This document shows, piece by piece, positions 25,507 to 35,328 of a stretch of DNA of 64,000 bases. The stretch's first letter is position 1; every line of letters starts with the position of its first letter. This DNA is from Prevotella sp. (GTDB lineage: Bacteria > Bacteroidota > Bacteroidia > Bacteroidales > Bacteroidaceae): assembly GCA_017541365.1 (NCBI GenBank), contig JAFXZF010000005.1, positions 37,424 through 101,423 on the forward strand, in the 5' to 3' direction. The notes beneath the pieces are model-generated. The model searched no databases and was not told the origin of the DNA. It saw only the letters and a program-made list of their open reading frames with translations. Made by a program: the position numbers and the translations under genes.

Positions 25507-27231
25507 ATGAAGAAAATATTGATTATTGCCATTACTGTGCTGATGGCGGCAGGTGCTATGTCGGCAAAGAAACAGAAAGCAGTGCAGAATAGCGGTACGG
25601 AGCAGTGGCTGCGCTACGAGGTGATACTCGACGGTCCTAAGGAGGGTAGCATAATCGCCGAGGGTACCACCTACAAGAACCCATTTGTTGAGGTGATGCT
25701 CACTGCTGACTTCACCAGTGCCACAACGGGAAAGACGGTGAGGGTGCGCGGTTTCTACGATGGCGAGGGCAAGTACAAGGTGCGCTTCATGCCTACGGAG
25801 GTGGGCAAATGGACTTATACCACGCACAGCAACAGTTCTGCTCTTGACGGTAAGACGGGCACCATGACCTGTACGGCACCATCGAAGGACAATCACGGCT
25901 ACGTGAAGGCTGTGGGCAAGCATTTTGAGTTTGCCGACGGTACGCTCTACTACCCCGTTGGCACCACGGCGTACGCATGGACCCACATGCCACAGTCGGT
26001 GCAGCATGAGGCGATAGAGTCGATGAAGGCGGCACAGTTCAACAAGGTCAGGATGTGCGTATTTCCCAAGCACTACGCACTGTGCAAGGATATGCCCGAG
26101 AGGTATCCATACGTCGTGCTGAGCGACAGCCACACGGCACAGCGCAGCCTCAGCGCCGACGAGGCAAGGATACTGGGCGAGGGGGGCAACGTGGATGCAG
26201 GCAAGAGCGGCGTGACATTCGACAAGCAGCGCTTCAACCCCGAGTTCTTCCGTCATTTGGAGATGATGATTGACTCGCTCGACCTTATCGGTGTGGAGGC
26301 TGACGTGATACTCTTCCACCCCTATGACAAGGGTTTCTGGGGTTTCGACGAGATGACGATGGAGGAGAACCTGCTTTACCTGCAGTACGTAGAGGCACGC
26401 CTCGCATCGTTCAAGAACGTATGGTGGTCGCTCTCCAATGAATATGACTACGTAAAGGCAAAGACCTTCCAAGACTGGGTGGCGCTCATCAAGGCTACTC
26501 AGGATAACGACCCCTACGGCCACCTATGTAGCATACATGGCAGCACGGCAACGTATTTCCCATACGAGAAATATGGTCTCACGCACACCAGCATACAGGA
26601 CGAGGCACCCATCATGACGCAGGGCAGGGCAAGCATACTGCGCAACATATACAACATACCCGTGGTGCTCGACGAGGTGCGCTATGAGGGCAACTTCGGG
26701 GCGCGCTGGGGCAGGATGAGTGCCGAGGAGATGCTCTTCAGCATGTGGTGCGGACTCACGCAGGGCGTGTATGTCACCCACGGCGAGTGCTACCAGCACC
26801 ATCCTGGTGACTTCGATACCATCTTCTGGGCTAAGGGCGGCAAGTGGCGCGGAGAGTCGTGGAAGCGCGTGCCGTTCATGCGCAGCATACTCGCTGACCT
26901 TCCTAATCCCATGCAGATGAGCGACGTGAGCCGTGACGAGATAACCTCCACGGCAGGCGACGGATACTACATTATCTACTTCGGCGAGCGTGTGCAAGAC
27001 GAGTGGCTCATCTCCCTGCCGGCCAAGAATGCCGACTATCCCAAGGCGAAGGCAGGACAGCGCTTCACGGTGGAGATTATCGACACATGGAACATGACCG
27101 TAACACCATGGGAGGGTGGCACCATAGAATTGGGTGCACTCAATGACTATCGCCTCTACGATAAGCAACTGCGCAAGATACGCCTGCCTAAGCAGCCATA
27201 TATGATGCTGAGGCTGAAGAGGATAGACTGA
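25507..27231 (+). CDS. Secreted DUF5060/DUF5605-type glycoside hydrolase (clan GH-A-like)
   Basis: 574 residues with signal peptide MKKILIIAITVLMAAGAMSA. Residues about 30-120 form a DUF5060-like beta-sandwich (RYEVILDGPKEG ... GKWTYTTHS). A TIM-barrel follows (YPVGTTAYAW ... FNKVRMCVFPK), with candidate acid/base Glu in WWSLSNEYD (about residue 306) and candidate nucleophile Glu in VVLDEVRYEG (about 394), the spacing expected for clan GH-A. The C-terminal beta domain (about 500-574) resembles DUF5605. The substrate cannot be read from sequence; plant cell-wall side chains are plausible given the pectin genes in the window. Confidence 0.8.
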   Translation: MKKILIIAITVLMAAGAMSAKKQKAVQNSGTEQWLRYEVILDGPKEGSIIAEGTTYKNPFVEVMLTADFTSATTGKTVRVRGFYDGEGKYKVRFMPTEVGKWTYTTHSNSSALDGKTGTMTCTAPSKDNHGYVKAVGKHFEFADGTLYYPVGTTAYAWTHMPQSVQHEAIESMKAAQFNKVRMCVFPKHYALCKDMPERYPYVVLSDSHTAQRSLSADEARILGEGGNVDAGKSGVTFDKQRFNPEFFRHLEMMIDSLDLIGVEADVILFHPYDKGFWGFDEMTMEENLLYLQYVEARLASFKNVWWSLSNEYDYVKAKTFQDWVALIKATQDNDPYGHLCSIHGSTATYFPYEKYGLTHTSIQDEAPIMTQGRASILRNIYNIPVVLDEVRYEGNFGARWGRMSAEEMLFSMWCGLTQGVYVTHGECYQHHPGDFDTIFWAKGGKWRGESWKRVPFMRSILADLPNPMQMSDVSRDEITSTAGDGYYIIYFGERVQDEWLISLPAKNADYPKAKAGQRFTVEIIDTWNMTVTPWEGGTIELGALNDYRLYDKQLRKIRLPKQPYMMLRLKRID

Positions 27232-27252
27232 TAAAATAATGAGGTATGAAAA

Positions 27253-27336
27253 AGGATATGTTTTGCCCCCCCAAAACATATCCTTTTGGGTACCCAAAAC
27301 ATAACCTTTTAGCCCCTAAAAGATATCCTTTTCCAA
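27253..27336. repeat. AAAACATATCCTTTT palindromic repeat, copy 1
   Basis: Alternating AAAGGATATGTTTTG, CAAAACATATCCTTTTGGGT, AAAACATAACCTTTTAGCCCCTAAAAGATATCCTTTT. The same modules recur at 61576-61666 between two other genes. Individual units pair with each other, so the RNA could also act as a terminator for the glycosidase gene. Confidence 0.75.
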
Positions 27337-27364
27337 AACGGTGATTTTTTTTCAGCAAAGGAAT

Positions 27365-27395
27365 GTTGTTAAGTAAGAAAAAAAATGTATCTTTG
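27365..27395 (+). promoter_or_regulatory. Promoter of the C1-family peptidase gene
   Basis: TTG (27366-27368), 19 bases, TATCTTTG (27388-27395). Confidence 0.65.
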
Positions 27396-27425
27396 CACCA
27401 GTATTAACAATATAAACAAAACGAT

Positions 27426-28724
27426 ATGATGTACAACCAACTACTTAGGTCGCTCCATGTGGCTGTGGCGCTCATGGCGGTCATGTTGACATGTTCTGCA
27501 AGGGAGAGTGTGAATAAGCGTAATGTGGTGATGCTCACCGACTCCGTCGCTGCCGACTCGGTAAAGACCCTCGCTGCCGACACGCTGAAGCAGGATACGG
27601 TGGATAAGAACAAACCGGTGTTTACCACTATCATGGAGATACCCATCACGTCGATAAAGAACCAAAACCGTTCGGGTACGTGTTGGGACTACTCTACGCT
27701 GGCATTCTTTGAGGCAGAACTGCTGAAGAGCAAGAAAAAGGAGTATGACCTTAGCGAGGTATATGTGACCAACAAGACCTACATGGACCGTGCCGTGATG
27801 AAGGTGCGCATGCACGGTGATGCGCAGTTCTCGCAGGGTGGTTCGGCATACGACGTGCTGTACGCGTTGAAGCACTATGGCATATGTCCGGAGGATGCTA
27901 TGACAGCGCCCGGCAAGATGGTGGGCGATACGCTCAACAACTTCAATGAATTTTTCGAGGTGATGGAGCCATACGTGGATGCCATAGCCAAGACCAAGGC
28001 AAAGAAACTGACACCGGCATGGAAGTCAGGACTGCAGGGCATCATAGATGCCTACCTCGGCAAGGTGCCCGAGACATTCCAGTATGAGGGCAAGACATAC
28101 ACCCCGCTGACGTTTGCCGAGAGCCTGGGACTCAACTGGGACGATTACTATAGCTTTACCTCATATACCCACCATCCGTTCTATACGGAGTTCTCCCTCG
28201 AGATACAGGACAACTGGCGTCAGGGTATGACGTGGAACGTGCCGCTCTCTGACATCGAGCGCATCATAGAGTATGCCCTCGACAACGGCTATACCATAGC
28301 ATGGGGCGGCGACGTGAGCGATGACGGTTTCACGCGCGACGGACTTGCCATGCTGGTAGATGTCAAGAAAGTGCAGGATAATGAGGGCAGCGACATGGCA
28401 AAATGGCTCAAACTGACTGCCGGAGAGAAGAAGGAGAAACTGCAGAAACTGGGCGTCAACGCACCTGAGCTGACACCGTCACAGGAGAAGCGTCAGGAGG
28501 AGTACGACAACTGGGAACTCACCGACGATCACGGCATGCTGATATACGGCAAGGCGAAAGACCAGAACGGACGCCTGTACTACATGGTGAAAAACTCATG
28601 GGGTAAGACCGGTGAGTACAAGGGTATATGGTATATGTCGAAAAACTTCATCCTCGCCAAACTCATGGACTTCATGGTCAACAAGAATGGCGTGCCAAAG
28701 GATATTCTTAAGAAGTTGAAGTAA
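27426..28724 (+). CDS. C1-family cysteine peptidase (aminopeptidase C/bleomycin hydrolase-like)
   Basis: 432 residues. A weak signal peptide (LHVAVALMAVMLTCSA) suggests export. Papain-fold catalytic residues are all present: Cys in NRSGTCWDYST (about residue 87), His in TDDHGMLIYG (about 364) and Asn in MVKNSWGKTGEYKG (about 386). The size and the ANS insertion pattern match the C1B branch. Either of the two adjacent ATG codons could start translation. Convergent with the transporter/RdgB fusion, with eight bases between the stops. Confidence 0.88.
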   Translation: MMYNQLLRSLHVAVALMAVMLTCSARESVNKRNVVMLTDSVAADSVKTLAADTLKQDTVDKNKPVFTTIMEIPITSIKNQNRSGTCWDYSTLAFFEAELLKSKKKEYDLSEVYVTNKTYMDRAVMKVRMHGDAQFSQGGSAYDVLYALKHYGICPEDAMTAPGKMVGDTLNNFNEFFEVMEPYVDAIAKTKAKKLTPAWKSGLQGIIDAYLGKVPETFQYEGKTYTPLTFAESLGLNWDDYYSFTSYTHHPFYTEFSLEIQDNWRQGMTWNVPLSDIERIIEYALDNGYTIAWGGDVSDDGFTRDGLAMLVDVKKVQDNEGSDMAKWLKLTAGEKKEKLQKLGVNAPELTPSQEKRQEEYDNWELTDDHGMLIYGKAKDQNGRLYYMVKNSWGKTGEYKGIWYMSKNFILAKLMDFMVNKNGVPKDILKKLK

Positions 28725-28732
28725 TAGGCAGG

Positions 28733-31033
28733 CTACTTATTCGTAAAGAAGTTCACGAGCTTTTTTATCGCTCTGCCACGATGTGATATGGCATTCTTTT
28801 CTTTGTCCGACATTTCGGCAAAGGTAAGAGTGCCATTTTTCTCTTCTGGCATGAAGAGCGGGTCGTAGCCGAAGCCCTCGCTGCCTCGCTTCTCACGGGC
28901 TATCTCACCATTTACGATGCCTTCAAAGAAGTATTCCTCGTTGTGGAATATGAGCGAGATTACTGTGCGGAAACGTGCCTTGCGGTTTACCGTAGCACCC
29001 TTCTCTTCCTCACGCTCTTTCATCTTTGCGAGCAGCTTGCGCATGTTTGCCTGACTGTCGTGGTCGGCGGTCTGCTGTCCCCAGCGGTTCTTGCCATCTA
29101 CAGTATCGCTGTCATCGCAGTTGGCATAGCGAGCGGAATATACACCTGGTGCACCGTTGAGGGCTTCCACCTCCAGACCCGTGTCGTCGGCAAAGCAGTC
29201 GTATCCGTAGTGCTCATGCACGTAGCGCGCCTTCTCTATGGAGTTTTCTTCAAGGGTGAGGTGTGTCTCGGGCAGTTCCTCAAAGCAGTTGATATCCTTT
29301 AGCGACAATATCTCGAATCTGTTACCAAGTATCTGTTTTACCTCACTGAGCTTGTGCTCGTTGTTGGTGGCAAAGACTATGACGGGCTTCATCATGCGGT
29401 TGAGCATAGGACACAGGCACAGCAATATGATGGAGGCAGCGCCAGCTGTGCATGCGAAGAAGATGAAGAAGTCAGAGAGCGTCACTATCTCCATGCCAAA
29501 GACACTTGCGGGTGTCTTACCTGGTGCAGGCAACAGTGTGGCAAACTGTCCTGCCAGGATATTCGCCGTGGCGTTACTCATAAACCATACTCCCATCAAG
29601 AGCGATGCCAGATGTACTGGCGACAGGCGGTTTACAAGCGACAGTCCGATGGGCGAGAGCGACAGCTCACCGATGGTGTGGAGGAAATAGAGCACTACCA
29701 GCCACCACATCGAAATCTTGGTCAGCGAGTCGATGCCGTAGGTGCCCCATGCTATCACGATATAGCCCAGCGACAGCAGTCCCAGACCCAGAGCCTGCTT
29801 CACCGTTGACGGCACGTTCATGCCGCGCTTCAGGAGAAATTCCCATAGCATAGCCATGATAGGTGCAAACGTCACCACGATGATGGGGTTGATGCTCTGA
29901 AACCATGTAGTGGGCACCTCGAAGCCTCCCACGTGGCGGTCGCACTGTTGGTCGGCTATGATGGTGAGCGAAGAGCCTGCCTGCTCAAAGGCACTCCAGA
30001 AGAATATCACGAACACGGCGATGATATAGATAACACCGATGTGCATCTTATCCACCTTGGTAAGCCCTCCGTCGGTGATGATGAATATGGGCAAACCGAT
30101 AGATACACCATAGATGGCAGCTGAGATAAGACTCACCCCCAGCCCCTCTCTCAGAGAGAGGGGAGAAAATTGTATCACTTCTGACTGCCACAAGGAGAAT
30201 ATCATTACAGCCAATGCTACAATGATACACCCAACGAGCCTTATATTATTGTAATAGGATGTGCCGCTGTTTGCAGCTATGTTTTTTGTTTTAGGAGTGG
30301 ATATGCCTCCCCTCTCTTTAGGAGAGGGGTTGGGGGTGAGTCTTGCCACCGGCTTTCCCCCTATCATCTTTCCTTCAGGAGTGACAAGGTAGCGGTCCTT
30401 GAGCGTCACAAATACCAAGACGGACACCAGCATGGCGCAGCCTGCAGCAAAGAAGCCCCACTTGAAGCCTCCTGGGTTCATCCAGTTGCCGTTGCCAAGG
30501 GGTCCGCAGATGAGCGGAGCGATGAATGCGCCCACGTTGATGCCCATGTAGAATATGGTGAATGCCGAGTCCTTGCGCTGGTCGTATGGGTCGTAGAGGT
30601 CGCCCACCATAGTCGATATGTTGGGTTTGAAGAAACCGTTGCCTATGATGAGTGCCGCCAGTCCGGCAAACATCAGCCACAGCGAGAGTTGGTTGTTGAC
30701 CCCCTGGCTAATGCCGCCGCCCTCGCTCATGATACTCTGGTTGACAAAACAAGCAGAGGCAAACATGAGGAACTGTCCTACTGCCATCACCGTTCCGCCC
30801 ACCACTATGGAGCGCCTGTTGCCCCAATAGCGGTCAGAGATATATCCGCCCAGCAAGGGGGTGAGATACACCAGTCCGGTGTAAGACCCATAGATCTGGC
30901 TCGCTTCGTCATTGGTGAAGAATGCCGCTACGAGGTACAGCACAAACAAGGCGCGCATTCCGTAGTAGGAAAAGCGTTCCGCCATTTCAGTAGCAAAGAG
31001 CAGGTATAGCCCCTTAGGATGTCCGTTGTTCAT
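28733..31033 (-). CDS. POT-family peptide transporter fused to RdgB/HAM1 XTP/dITP pyrophosphatase
   Basis: One uninterrupted frame of 766 residues from the ATG at 31031-31033. The N-terminal ~550 residues are a proton-coupled oligopeptide transporter ([60 protein letters not shown]), about 12-14 membrane helices. After CLCPMLNRM the frame goes straight into [18 protein letters not shown], a complete RdgB ([42 protein letters not shown]). No stop separates them, although the internal ATG codons at 29390-29395 could start RdgB alone. Two dispersed palindromes code for [12 protein letters not shown] and [12 protein letters not shown] within the transporter. A further 117 upstream codons are rejected as an artefact. 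Confidence 0.85.
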   Translation of the reverse strand: MNNGHPKGLYLLFATEMAERFSYYGMRALFVLYLVAAFFTNDEASQIYGSYTGLVYLTPLLGGYISDRYWGNRRSIVVGGTVMAVGQFLMFASACFVNQSIMSEGGGISQGVNNQLSLWLMFAGLAALIIGNGFFKPNISTMVGDLYDPYDQRKDSAFTIFYMGINVGAFIAPLICGPLGNGNWMNPGGFKWGFFAAGCAMLVSVLVFVTLKDRYLVTPEGKMIGGKPVARLTPNPSPKERGGISTPKTKNIAANSGTSYYNNIRLVGCIIVALAVMIFSLWQSEVIQFSPLSLREGLGVSLISAAIYGVSIGLPIFIITDGGLTKVDKMHIGVIYIIAVFVIFFWSAFEQAGSSLTIIADQQCDRHVGGFEVPTTWFQSINPIIVVTFAPIMAMLWEFLLKRGMNVPSTVKQALGLGLLSLGYIVIAWGTYGIDSLTKISMWWLVVLYFLHTIGELSLSPIGLSLVNRLSPVHLASLLMGVWFMSNATANILAGQFATLLPAPGKTPASVFGMEIVTLSDFFIFFACTAGAASIILLCLCPMLNRMMKPVIVFATNNEHKLSEVKQILGNRFEILSLKDINCFEELPETHLTLEENSIEKARYVHEHYGYDCFADDTGLEVEALNGAPGVYSARYANCDDSDTVDGKNRWGQQTADHDSQANMRKLLAKMKEREEEKGATVNRKARFRTVISLIFHNEEYFFEGIVNGEIAREKRGSEGFGYDPLFMPEEKNGTLTFAEMSDKEKNAISHRGRAIKKLVNFFTNK
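30131..30166. repeat. CCCCTCTC palindrome inside the peptide-transporter gene, copy 1
   Basis: ACTCACCCCCAGCCCCTCTCTCAGAGAGAGGGGAGA: a perfect CCCCTCTCT/AGAGAGGGG stem preceded by the tail CACCCCCAGC. Codes for [12 protein letters not shown] on the minus strand. Confidence 0.8.
30307..30342. repeat. CCCCTCTC palindrome inside the peptide-transporter gene, copy 2
   Basis: CTCCCCTCTCTTTAGGAGAGGGGTTGGGGGTGAGTC, the same module in the opposite orientation, about 140 bases from copy 1. It codes for [12 protein letters not shown], a translated repeat peptide familiar from many Bacteroidetes proteins. Confidence 0.8.
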
Positions 31034-31088
31034 AATATTCCAGAGATATCTCTTGCTTTTTTTCAAAAAAAGATAATTTATTCGTCGG

Positions 31089-31125
31089 CAAAGATAACAA
31101 AATTTTTCAAATTTTTGTAACTTTG
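31089..31125. promoter_or_regulatory. Divergent -7 boxes of the transporter and barrel genes
   Basis: Minus-strand TATCTTTG (31089-31096) for the transporter and plus-strand TAACTTTG (31118-31125) for the outer-membrane barrel gene share one 114-base gap. The -33 elements are weak. Confidence 0.55.
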
Positions 31126-31147
31126 CAGCGGAAAAAATAAAAACAGA

Positions 31148-32857
31148 ATGAAAAGAACGGCAGTTGCGGTAGTTGCGGCGATGATGTTGTGGGGCGGTCC
31201 CACGGCTCAGGCTGACGTGATAGAGCACGCTGGAGACAGGTATGTGATACACGTGGACGAGATGGAACTGACGGGCGAGGAATCGCTCGCCGAGGTTCTT
31301 GCCATGTGTCCTGAAGTGGTGGATATGTTTGAGCGGGGCATCAGCCTGGCGGTGGGAACAAACAGTTTTTCGCTCGTCAACCATAATATGAGCTACGCAG
31401 GCGACGTGGACGTGGAGCAGTTTCTCTCCAAGACAAAGGCAAAGGAGATAGAACTGATTGACGTATGCAATATGCCGGGCACCATGAAGGGAATAGAGGG
31501 CACGTACAAGGTGATAGACGTGTATTTCAAGAAGGGTGCTAACGGCACGTCGGGCAGGGTGAGCGTAAAGGCTGACTCATACGGCACGCTGAAAACCTAC
31601 AACACGGTGAAGGTGGAGCGCGACGACCTGACGGTGTGGGGACAGCTCATGGGCGGACTGAGGCACCGGAAGGTAAACCGAATAGAGACTCACGATGGAT
31701 ATGAGGCGGCAGTGGCTGGTTTTGACTGGAAAATCAACAGCAAGAACAAACTCATAGTGCAGTTGGGACAGAACTATGCAAAGACTAAGGTGAACCGTGG
31801 CGAAATGGTGTCACACGACCGCTACATAGACCTCAACATAATCTATGATGCCGAGCTGAGCGAGAGCGGTGCCACGATGGAGATACAGACCGTGTATGCT
31901 CATACGGGCTCTAATTCATATAGCGACGACGACATACTGAGTTACAGGTCACACCTGCGCTCGAACATTCCCGTGGGCGTGGCGGAGTTCTACGTTCCAC
32001 TTGTCAAGGACAGACTGTCGGTTATCGCCGGCATAGAGGGCGGCTCGGGATATGACGACTTCATAACGGATGACTACAGCAACAACTCGTTCTACTACGA
32101 CCTCTACGCACAGTTGGACTGGAACTTCTACGGAGTAAACTTCTGCTTGGGCGACCGCGTAAGGACGCAAAAATACTTCCAGCACGAAAACGAAAACTAC
32201 CATGGCACCGAGAGCGAGGTGATAAGGTCGTTCGGGCACCGACACCGCAACCACTTCTTCAACTTCTGCGTGTATGGCAACATTACCAAGCACTCCGTGC
32301 TCAAGGGGTCGTTTGCCAAGTCGCCCGTCATACCTTCCTACGTTGAGTATTACTATAAGGAAAGCTCTGACCAAGACTACTATAACTACTACTCAAGACT
32401 AAAGAAACTGGATGCCTACGTAAGTGAGTTGCGATACGAATATCAGAAGCCTGACTTCATATTCTCTGCCTTCGTAAATAACTCGCACACCAATTACTAT
32501 TACCACGAGAACACCTTCCAGATAGGTGCCTCGACATTCTGGCACAAGGGTGCAATGAGACTCTCGGCGGCGATAAACTACTACAACGTGATGGACTATG
32601 GTCGCAGCTACAGCAACATAGTGCAGCTGCGCCTGCAACCAGCATTCTCGCTGCAGGCAGGCTGGCGCATAGTGCCACAGCTCAACTACACCTCCTTCTG
32701 CCGATATTACGAAACGGACATGCCGTCGCATCTCTCAGCATCGCTCACCGTAACAAAGACCATCGGCAAGTGGGACTTCGACCTCATTGGCAACAACCTT
32801 GCACATCAGCGCTACGGCAGGCGCAGCGTGGCACTGGGCGTGACATATAATTGGTAA
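31148..32857 (+). CDS. Outer-membrane beta-barrel, TonB-receptor-like
   Basis: 569 residues. Signal peptide ([17 protein letters not shown]), then about 120 residues resembling a plug domain ([15 protein letters not shown] ... [30 protein letters not shown]), followed by amphipathic aromatic strands and a terminal strand [14 protein letters not shown] ending in an aromatic, as expected for Omp insertion. It is shorter than usual TonB receptors (700-1000 residues) and no carboxypeptidase-like N-terminal domain or SusD partner is present, so a substrate cannot be guessed. Confidence 0.7.
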   Translation: MKRTAVAVVAAMMLWGGPTAQADVIEHAGDRYVIHVDEMELTGEESLAEVLAMCPEVVDMFERGISLAVGTNSFSLVNHNMSYAGDVDVEQFLSKTKAKEIELIDVCNMPGTMKGIEGTYKVIDVYFKKGANGTSGRVSVKADSYGTLKTYNTVKVERDDLTVWGQLMGGLRHRKVNRIETHDGYEAAVAGFDWKINSKNKLIVQLGQNYAKTKVNRGEMVSHDRYIDLNIIYDAELSESGATMEIQTVYAHTGSNSYSDDDILSYRSHLRSNIPVGVAEFYVPLVKDRLSVIAGIEGGSGYDDFITDDYSNNSFYYDLYAQLDWNFYGVNFCLGDRVRTQKYFQHENENYHGTESEVIRSFGHRHRNHFFNFCVYGNITKHSVLKGSFAKSPVIPSYVEYYYKESSDQDYYNYYSRLKKLDAYVSELRYEYQKPDFIFSAFVNNSHTNYYYHENTFQIGASTFWHKGAMRLSAAINYYNVMDYGRSYSNIVQLRLQPAFSLQAGWRIVPQLNYTSFCRYYETDMPSHLSASLTVTKTIGKWDFDLIGNNLAHQRYGRRSVALGVTYNW

Positions 32858-32879
32858 GAATCCATTCGGGCTGCAATTC

Positions 32880-33317
32880 TTGAAAAGAAGAACCTACATA
32901 TTGCTTTCTCTGTTCGTTATCACGTTTGTGGTAGCGATGGTGCCTTCTTTTGTTTCTCCCAAGGCAGAAGAGGTGTCATGTGCAGTGGAAGGGATACCCT
33001 CGGAAGAGGATTTGGAGAAGGTTTCATCCGGCATATCCGCTGCTGCCGGTATGCTGAGCGAGACTCCGCAGGTGCCGCAGACGGTGCCAGTGCGTCGCAT
33101 AGTGACAACCACCACGTCAGGCAGTGCCTTCTCGCTTTCACGCATTATACGTCTGTGTCACAACTTAAGCATGAGACAGCTGGCGCTTGCGAGCGATAGG
33201 ATTCTTGCCAGCCAGTGTTCTGTTCACAGTAGTGTGTTTGCTGGTGCTCCAGCACCGTATAATGTGACGCGAGCCTGTGAATATTATGTCTATGCCTTGC
33301 GAGTGATAGTAATTTGA
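32880..33317 (+). CDS. Small predicted exported protein
   Basis: 145 residues if the TTG at 32880 is the start (MKRRTYILLSLFVITFVVAMVPSFVSP, a convincing signal or anchor). The rest is low-complexity, with a Thr run (VRRIVTTTTSG) and two Cys, and has no recognisable domain. It starts 22 bases after the barrel gene and may be co-transcribed with it. Reality of the gene is likely, function unknown. Confidence 0.5.
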   Translation: MKRRTYILLSLFVITFVVAMVPSFVSPKAEEVSCAVEGIPSEEDLEKVSSGISAAAGMLSETPQVPQTVPVRRIVTTTTSGSAFSLSRIIRLCHNLSMRQLALASDRILASQCSVHSSVFAGAPAPYNVTRACEYYVYALRVIVI

Positions 33318-33385
33318 TTATAACCCTTCTTTGTCTTTATTTACGGGAAAAATCAAATTACTAAACATAAAAAAATCATATCACA

Positions 33386-33919
33386 ATGAACAACAACAAT
33401 AATGATGTTGTGGGCACTGGTGTGTCCACACTTGATGACGCATATATGCTGAGCAAAGGCAAATGCGCCAAACGAATGGATGTACGTAATATATTAAAAG
33501 GTGTAGTTCTTATGGCGGTGGGCATACTGCTTATCATGATTCCAGAGAAGGGCATTGTCACCAATACTAACTTCACGAGTGCCTTCTACATGTTTGGTCT
33601 CATAGCATGTGGTTATGCCCTCTATGTACTGCTTGCCAAGAATAGTTGCATGGTGTATGAGCCAACGGGCAGCAGGGTAGTATATAAACAACTGTACTAC
33701 GGCATTGAGGCCCTCGATGATGTTAAAGCCTTCGTAAAGGGTGGCAAGGTGCAGACTTTGCCGGAGTCGCTCATGCAGGGCGGAACGCGTCTGCGTGCCT
33801 TCATAGCAGTGGACGGCAGCATGGCGTGCGTGCAGGTGAGCCACTACCACGAACTGACTTACGAGAACGTCACCGCACCTGTTACCATTGAGGATGACAG
33901 GGTAAAGGCTTTACTTTAG
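33386..33919 (+). CDS. Membrane protein of unknown function
   Basis: 177 residues. Asn-rich start (MNNNNNDVVGTG), two membrane helices (LKGVVLMAVGILLIMIP and FYMFGLIACGYALYVLLA), then about 90 cytoplasmic residues (YEPTGSRVVYKQLYYG ... VKGGKVQTLPESLMQGGTRLRAFIAVDGSMACVQV). No domain recognised. It lies 36 bases upstream of nhaD on the same strand, so it may belong to the same transcript. Confidence 0.65.
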   Translation: MNNNNNDVVGTGVSTLDDAYMLSKGKCAKRMDVRNILKGVVLMAVGILLIMIPEKGIVTNTNFTSAFYMFGLIACGYALYVLLAKNSCMVYEPTGSRVVYKQLYYGIEALDDVKAFVKGGKVQTLPESLMQGGTRLRAFIAVDGSMACVQVSHYHELTYENVTAPVTIEDDRVKALL

Positions 33920-33955
33920 TTCTTATTTCCTTAATTCAAAAAACAAGCAAACGAT

Positions 33956-35281
33956 ATGACAACAATGATAGTATGCGCTTTCTGTTTGGGCTATATGCTC
34001 ATAGCGCTTGAAAATGTAACAAAGATAAACAAGGCGGCGATTGCACTGCTCATGTGCGTGGTATGCTGGGGACTCTATGCCATAGGTGGGACGGACGGCA
34101 ACACTGAACTGCTCAATGCCACGATAGAGAAAAACCTGGGTGAGGCAGGCACCACACTGTTCTTCCTCATGGGAGCCATGACCATAGTGGAGGTTGTTGA
34201 CCAATATAGCGGATTCAACTTCGTGCGCAGTGTGCTGAAGTCAAGGAGCAAGGGTGCACTGCTGTGGAAGATAGGCTTCATGACGCTAATCCTCTCTGCC
34301 GTGCTGGATAACCTCACCACCTCCATAGTGATGATAATGATACTGCGCAAACTGGTGAGCGACCACCGTGACCGCATCTGGTATGCCTCGATGGTTATCA
34401 TCGCTGCCAACGCCGGAGGCGCCTTCTCGCCCATAGGTGATGTGACTACCATCATGATATGGAACGGTGGCATGATAACGGCATCGGGCGTGATACGTGA
34501 GATTTTCCTCCCTTCGCTGCTCGCCTTCGTGGTACCCGCTTTCATAGTGCAGTATAAGTTGAGGGGAGCCCTGCCAGCACCCACTGTAGGGGGCGAGGAG
34601 AAAGGGGTGTCAGACGTTACTAAGTGGCAGCGCAACCTCATCTTCTTCATAGGTGTGGGTGGACTGTGCTTCGTGCCTATCTATCATAACCTCACGGAGT
34701 TGCCTGCCTTCATGGGAATACTCCTTGTCTTGGGTACGCTGTGGTTCGTCACAGAGGTGATAAACTGGAAGAAAGGCGAGCACGATGCTACGGCAAAGCG
34801 CATCACCAAACTGCTCTCGCGCATCGACATGACCACCATACTCTTCTTCCTCGGCATACTGATGTCTGTTGCCGTTTTGTCGGAAACAGGAGTATTGCGC
34901 GCCGTTGGTGCATGGCTGGAGGAAACCGTTGGTAACTGCTACTTTGTGACGTGTGCCATCGGAGTGCTGTCGAGCGTGGTGGACAATGTGCCTCTCGTGG
35001 CTGGAGCAATGAAGATGTATAGCATCCCTACTGCCCAGATGATAGCCTCCGACCCACTCTTGGCTCAGTATGCTGTTGACGGCATCTTCTGGCAGTTGCT
35101 CTCATACTGTGCTGGTGTGGGCGGTTCAATGCTCATCATAGGCAGTGCGGCAGGCGTGGTTGTCATGGGACTGGAGAACATTTCCTTCGGTTGGTATATG
35201 CGCCATATCACCCCACTTGCCCTTGCAGGCTATCTGTGTGGCATCATTGCCTACTATGTGCAGAACCTTCTGCTCATGTAA
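33956..35281 (+). CDS. nhaD: Na+/H+ antiporter NhaD
   Basis: Exports sodium in exchange for protons. 441 residues with about 12 hydrophobic helices. The NhaD signatures are clear: LDNLTTSIVMIMILRKL (about residue 115), GGAFSPIGDVTTIMIWNGG (about 160) and SSVVDNVPLVAGAMKM (about 340), the last being the mirror-related half of the inverted repeat. A hairpin terminator follows the stop. Confidence 0.93.
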   Translation: MTTMIVCAFCLGYMLIALENVTKINKAAIALLMCVVCWGLYAIGGTDGNTELLNATIEKNLGEAGTTLFFLMGAMTIVEVVDQYSGFNFVRSVLKSRSKGALLWKIGFMTLILSAVLDNLTTSIVMIMILRKLVSDHRDRIWYASMVIIAANAGGAFSPIGDVTTIMIWNGGMITASGVIREIFLPSLLAFVVPAFIVQYKLRGALPAPTVGGEEKGVSDVTKWQRNLIFFIGVGGLCFVPIYHNLTELPAFMGILLVLGTLWFVTEVINWKKGEHDATAKRITKLLSRIDMTTILFFLGILMSVAVLSETGVLRAVGAWLEETVGNCYFVTCAIGVLSSVVDNVPLVAGAMKMYSIPTAQMIASDPLLAQYAVDGIFWQLLSYCAGVGGSMLIIGSAAGVVVMGLENISFGWYMRHITPLALAGYLCGIIAYYVQNLLLM

Positions 35282-35291
35282 ACAACAACAA

Positions 35292-35318
35292 AGCCCCACT
35301 CTCATTCGAGGTGGGGCT
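35292..35318. terminator. Bidirectional terminator between nhaD and the M24 peptidase
   Basis: AGCCCCAC (35292-35299) and GTGGGGCT (35311-35318) form a perfect eight-base-pair stem between convergent genes. Confidence 0.75.
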
Positions 35319-35328
35319 GCAATTCTAT

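Noticed and set aside
25387..27297. Long antisense open frames (378 and 257 codons) opposite the glycosidase gene
   Set aside because: They mirror a strongly supported plus-strand gene with signal peptide, promoter and catalytic motifs. The translations are His/Val/Leu-rich without domain features.
31034..31384. 117-codon N-terminal extension of the transporter frame
   Set aside because: It is antisense to the barrel gene and crosses both promoters; POT transporters begin near the [13 protein letters not shown] start chosen here.
31148..32857. SusC-type receptor for a pectin utilisation locus
   Set aside because: Too short, no carboxypeptidase-like domain, no SusD neighbour, and not adjacent to either pectin enzyme.
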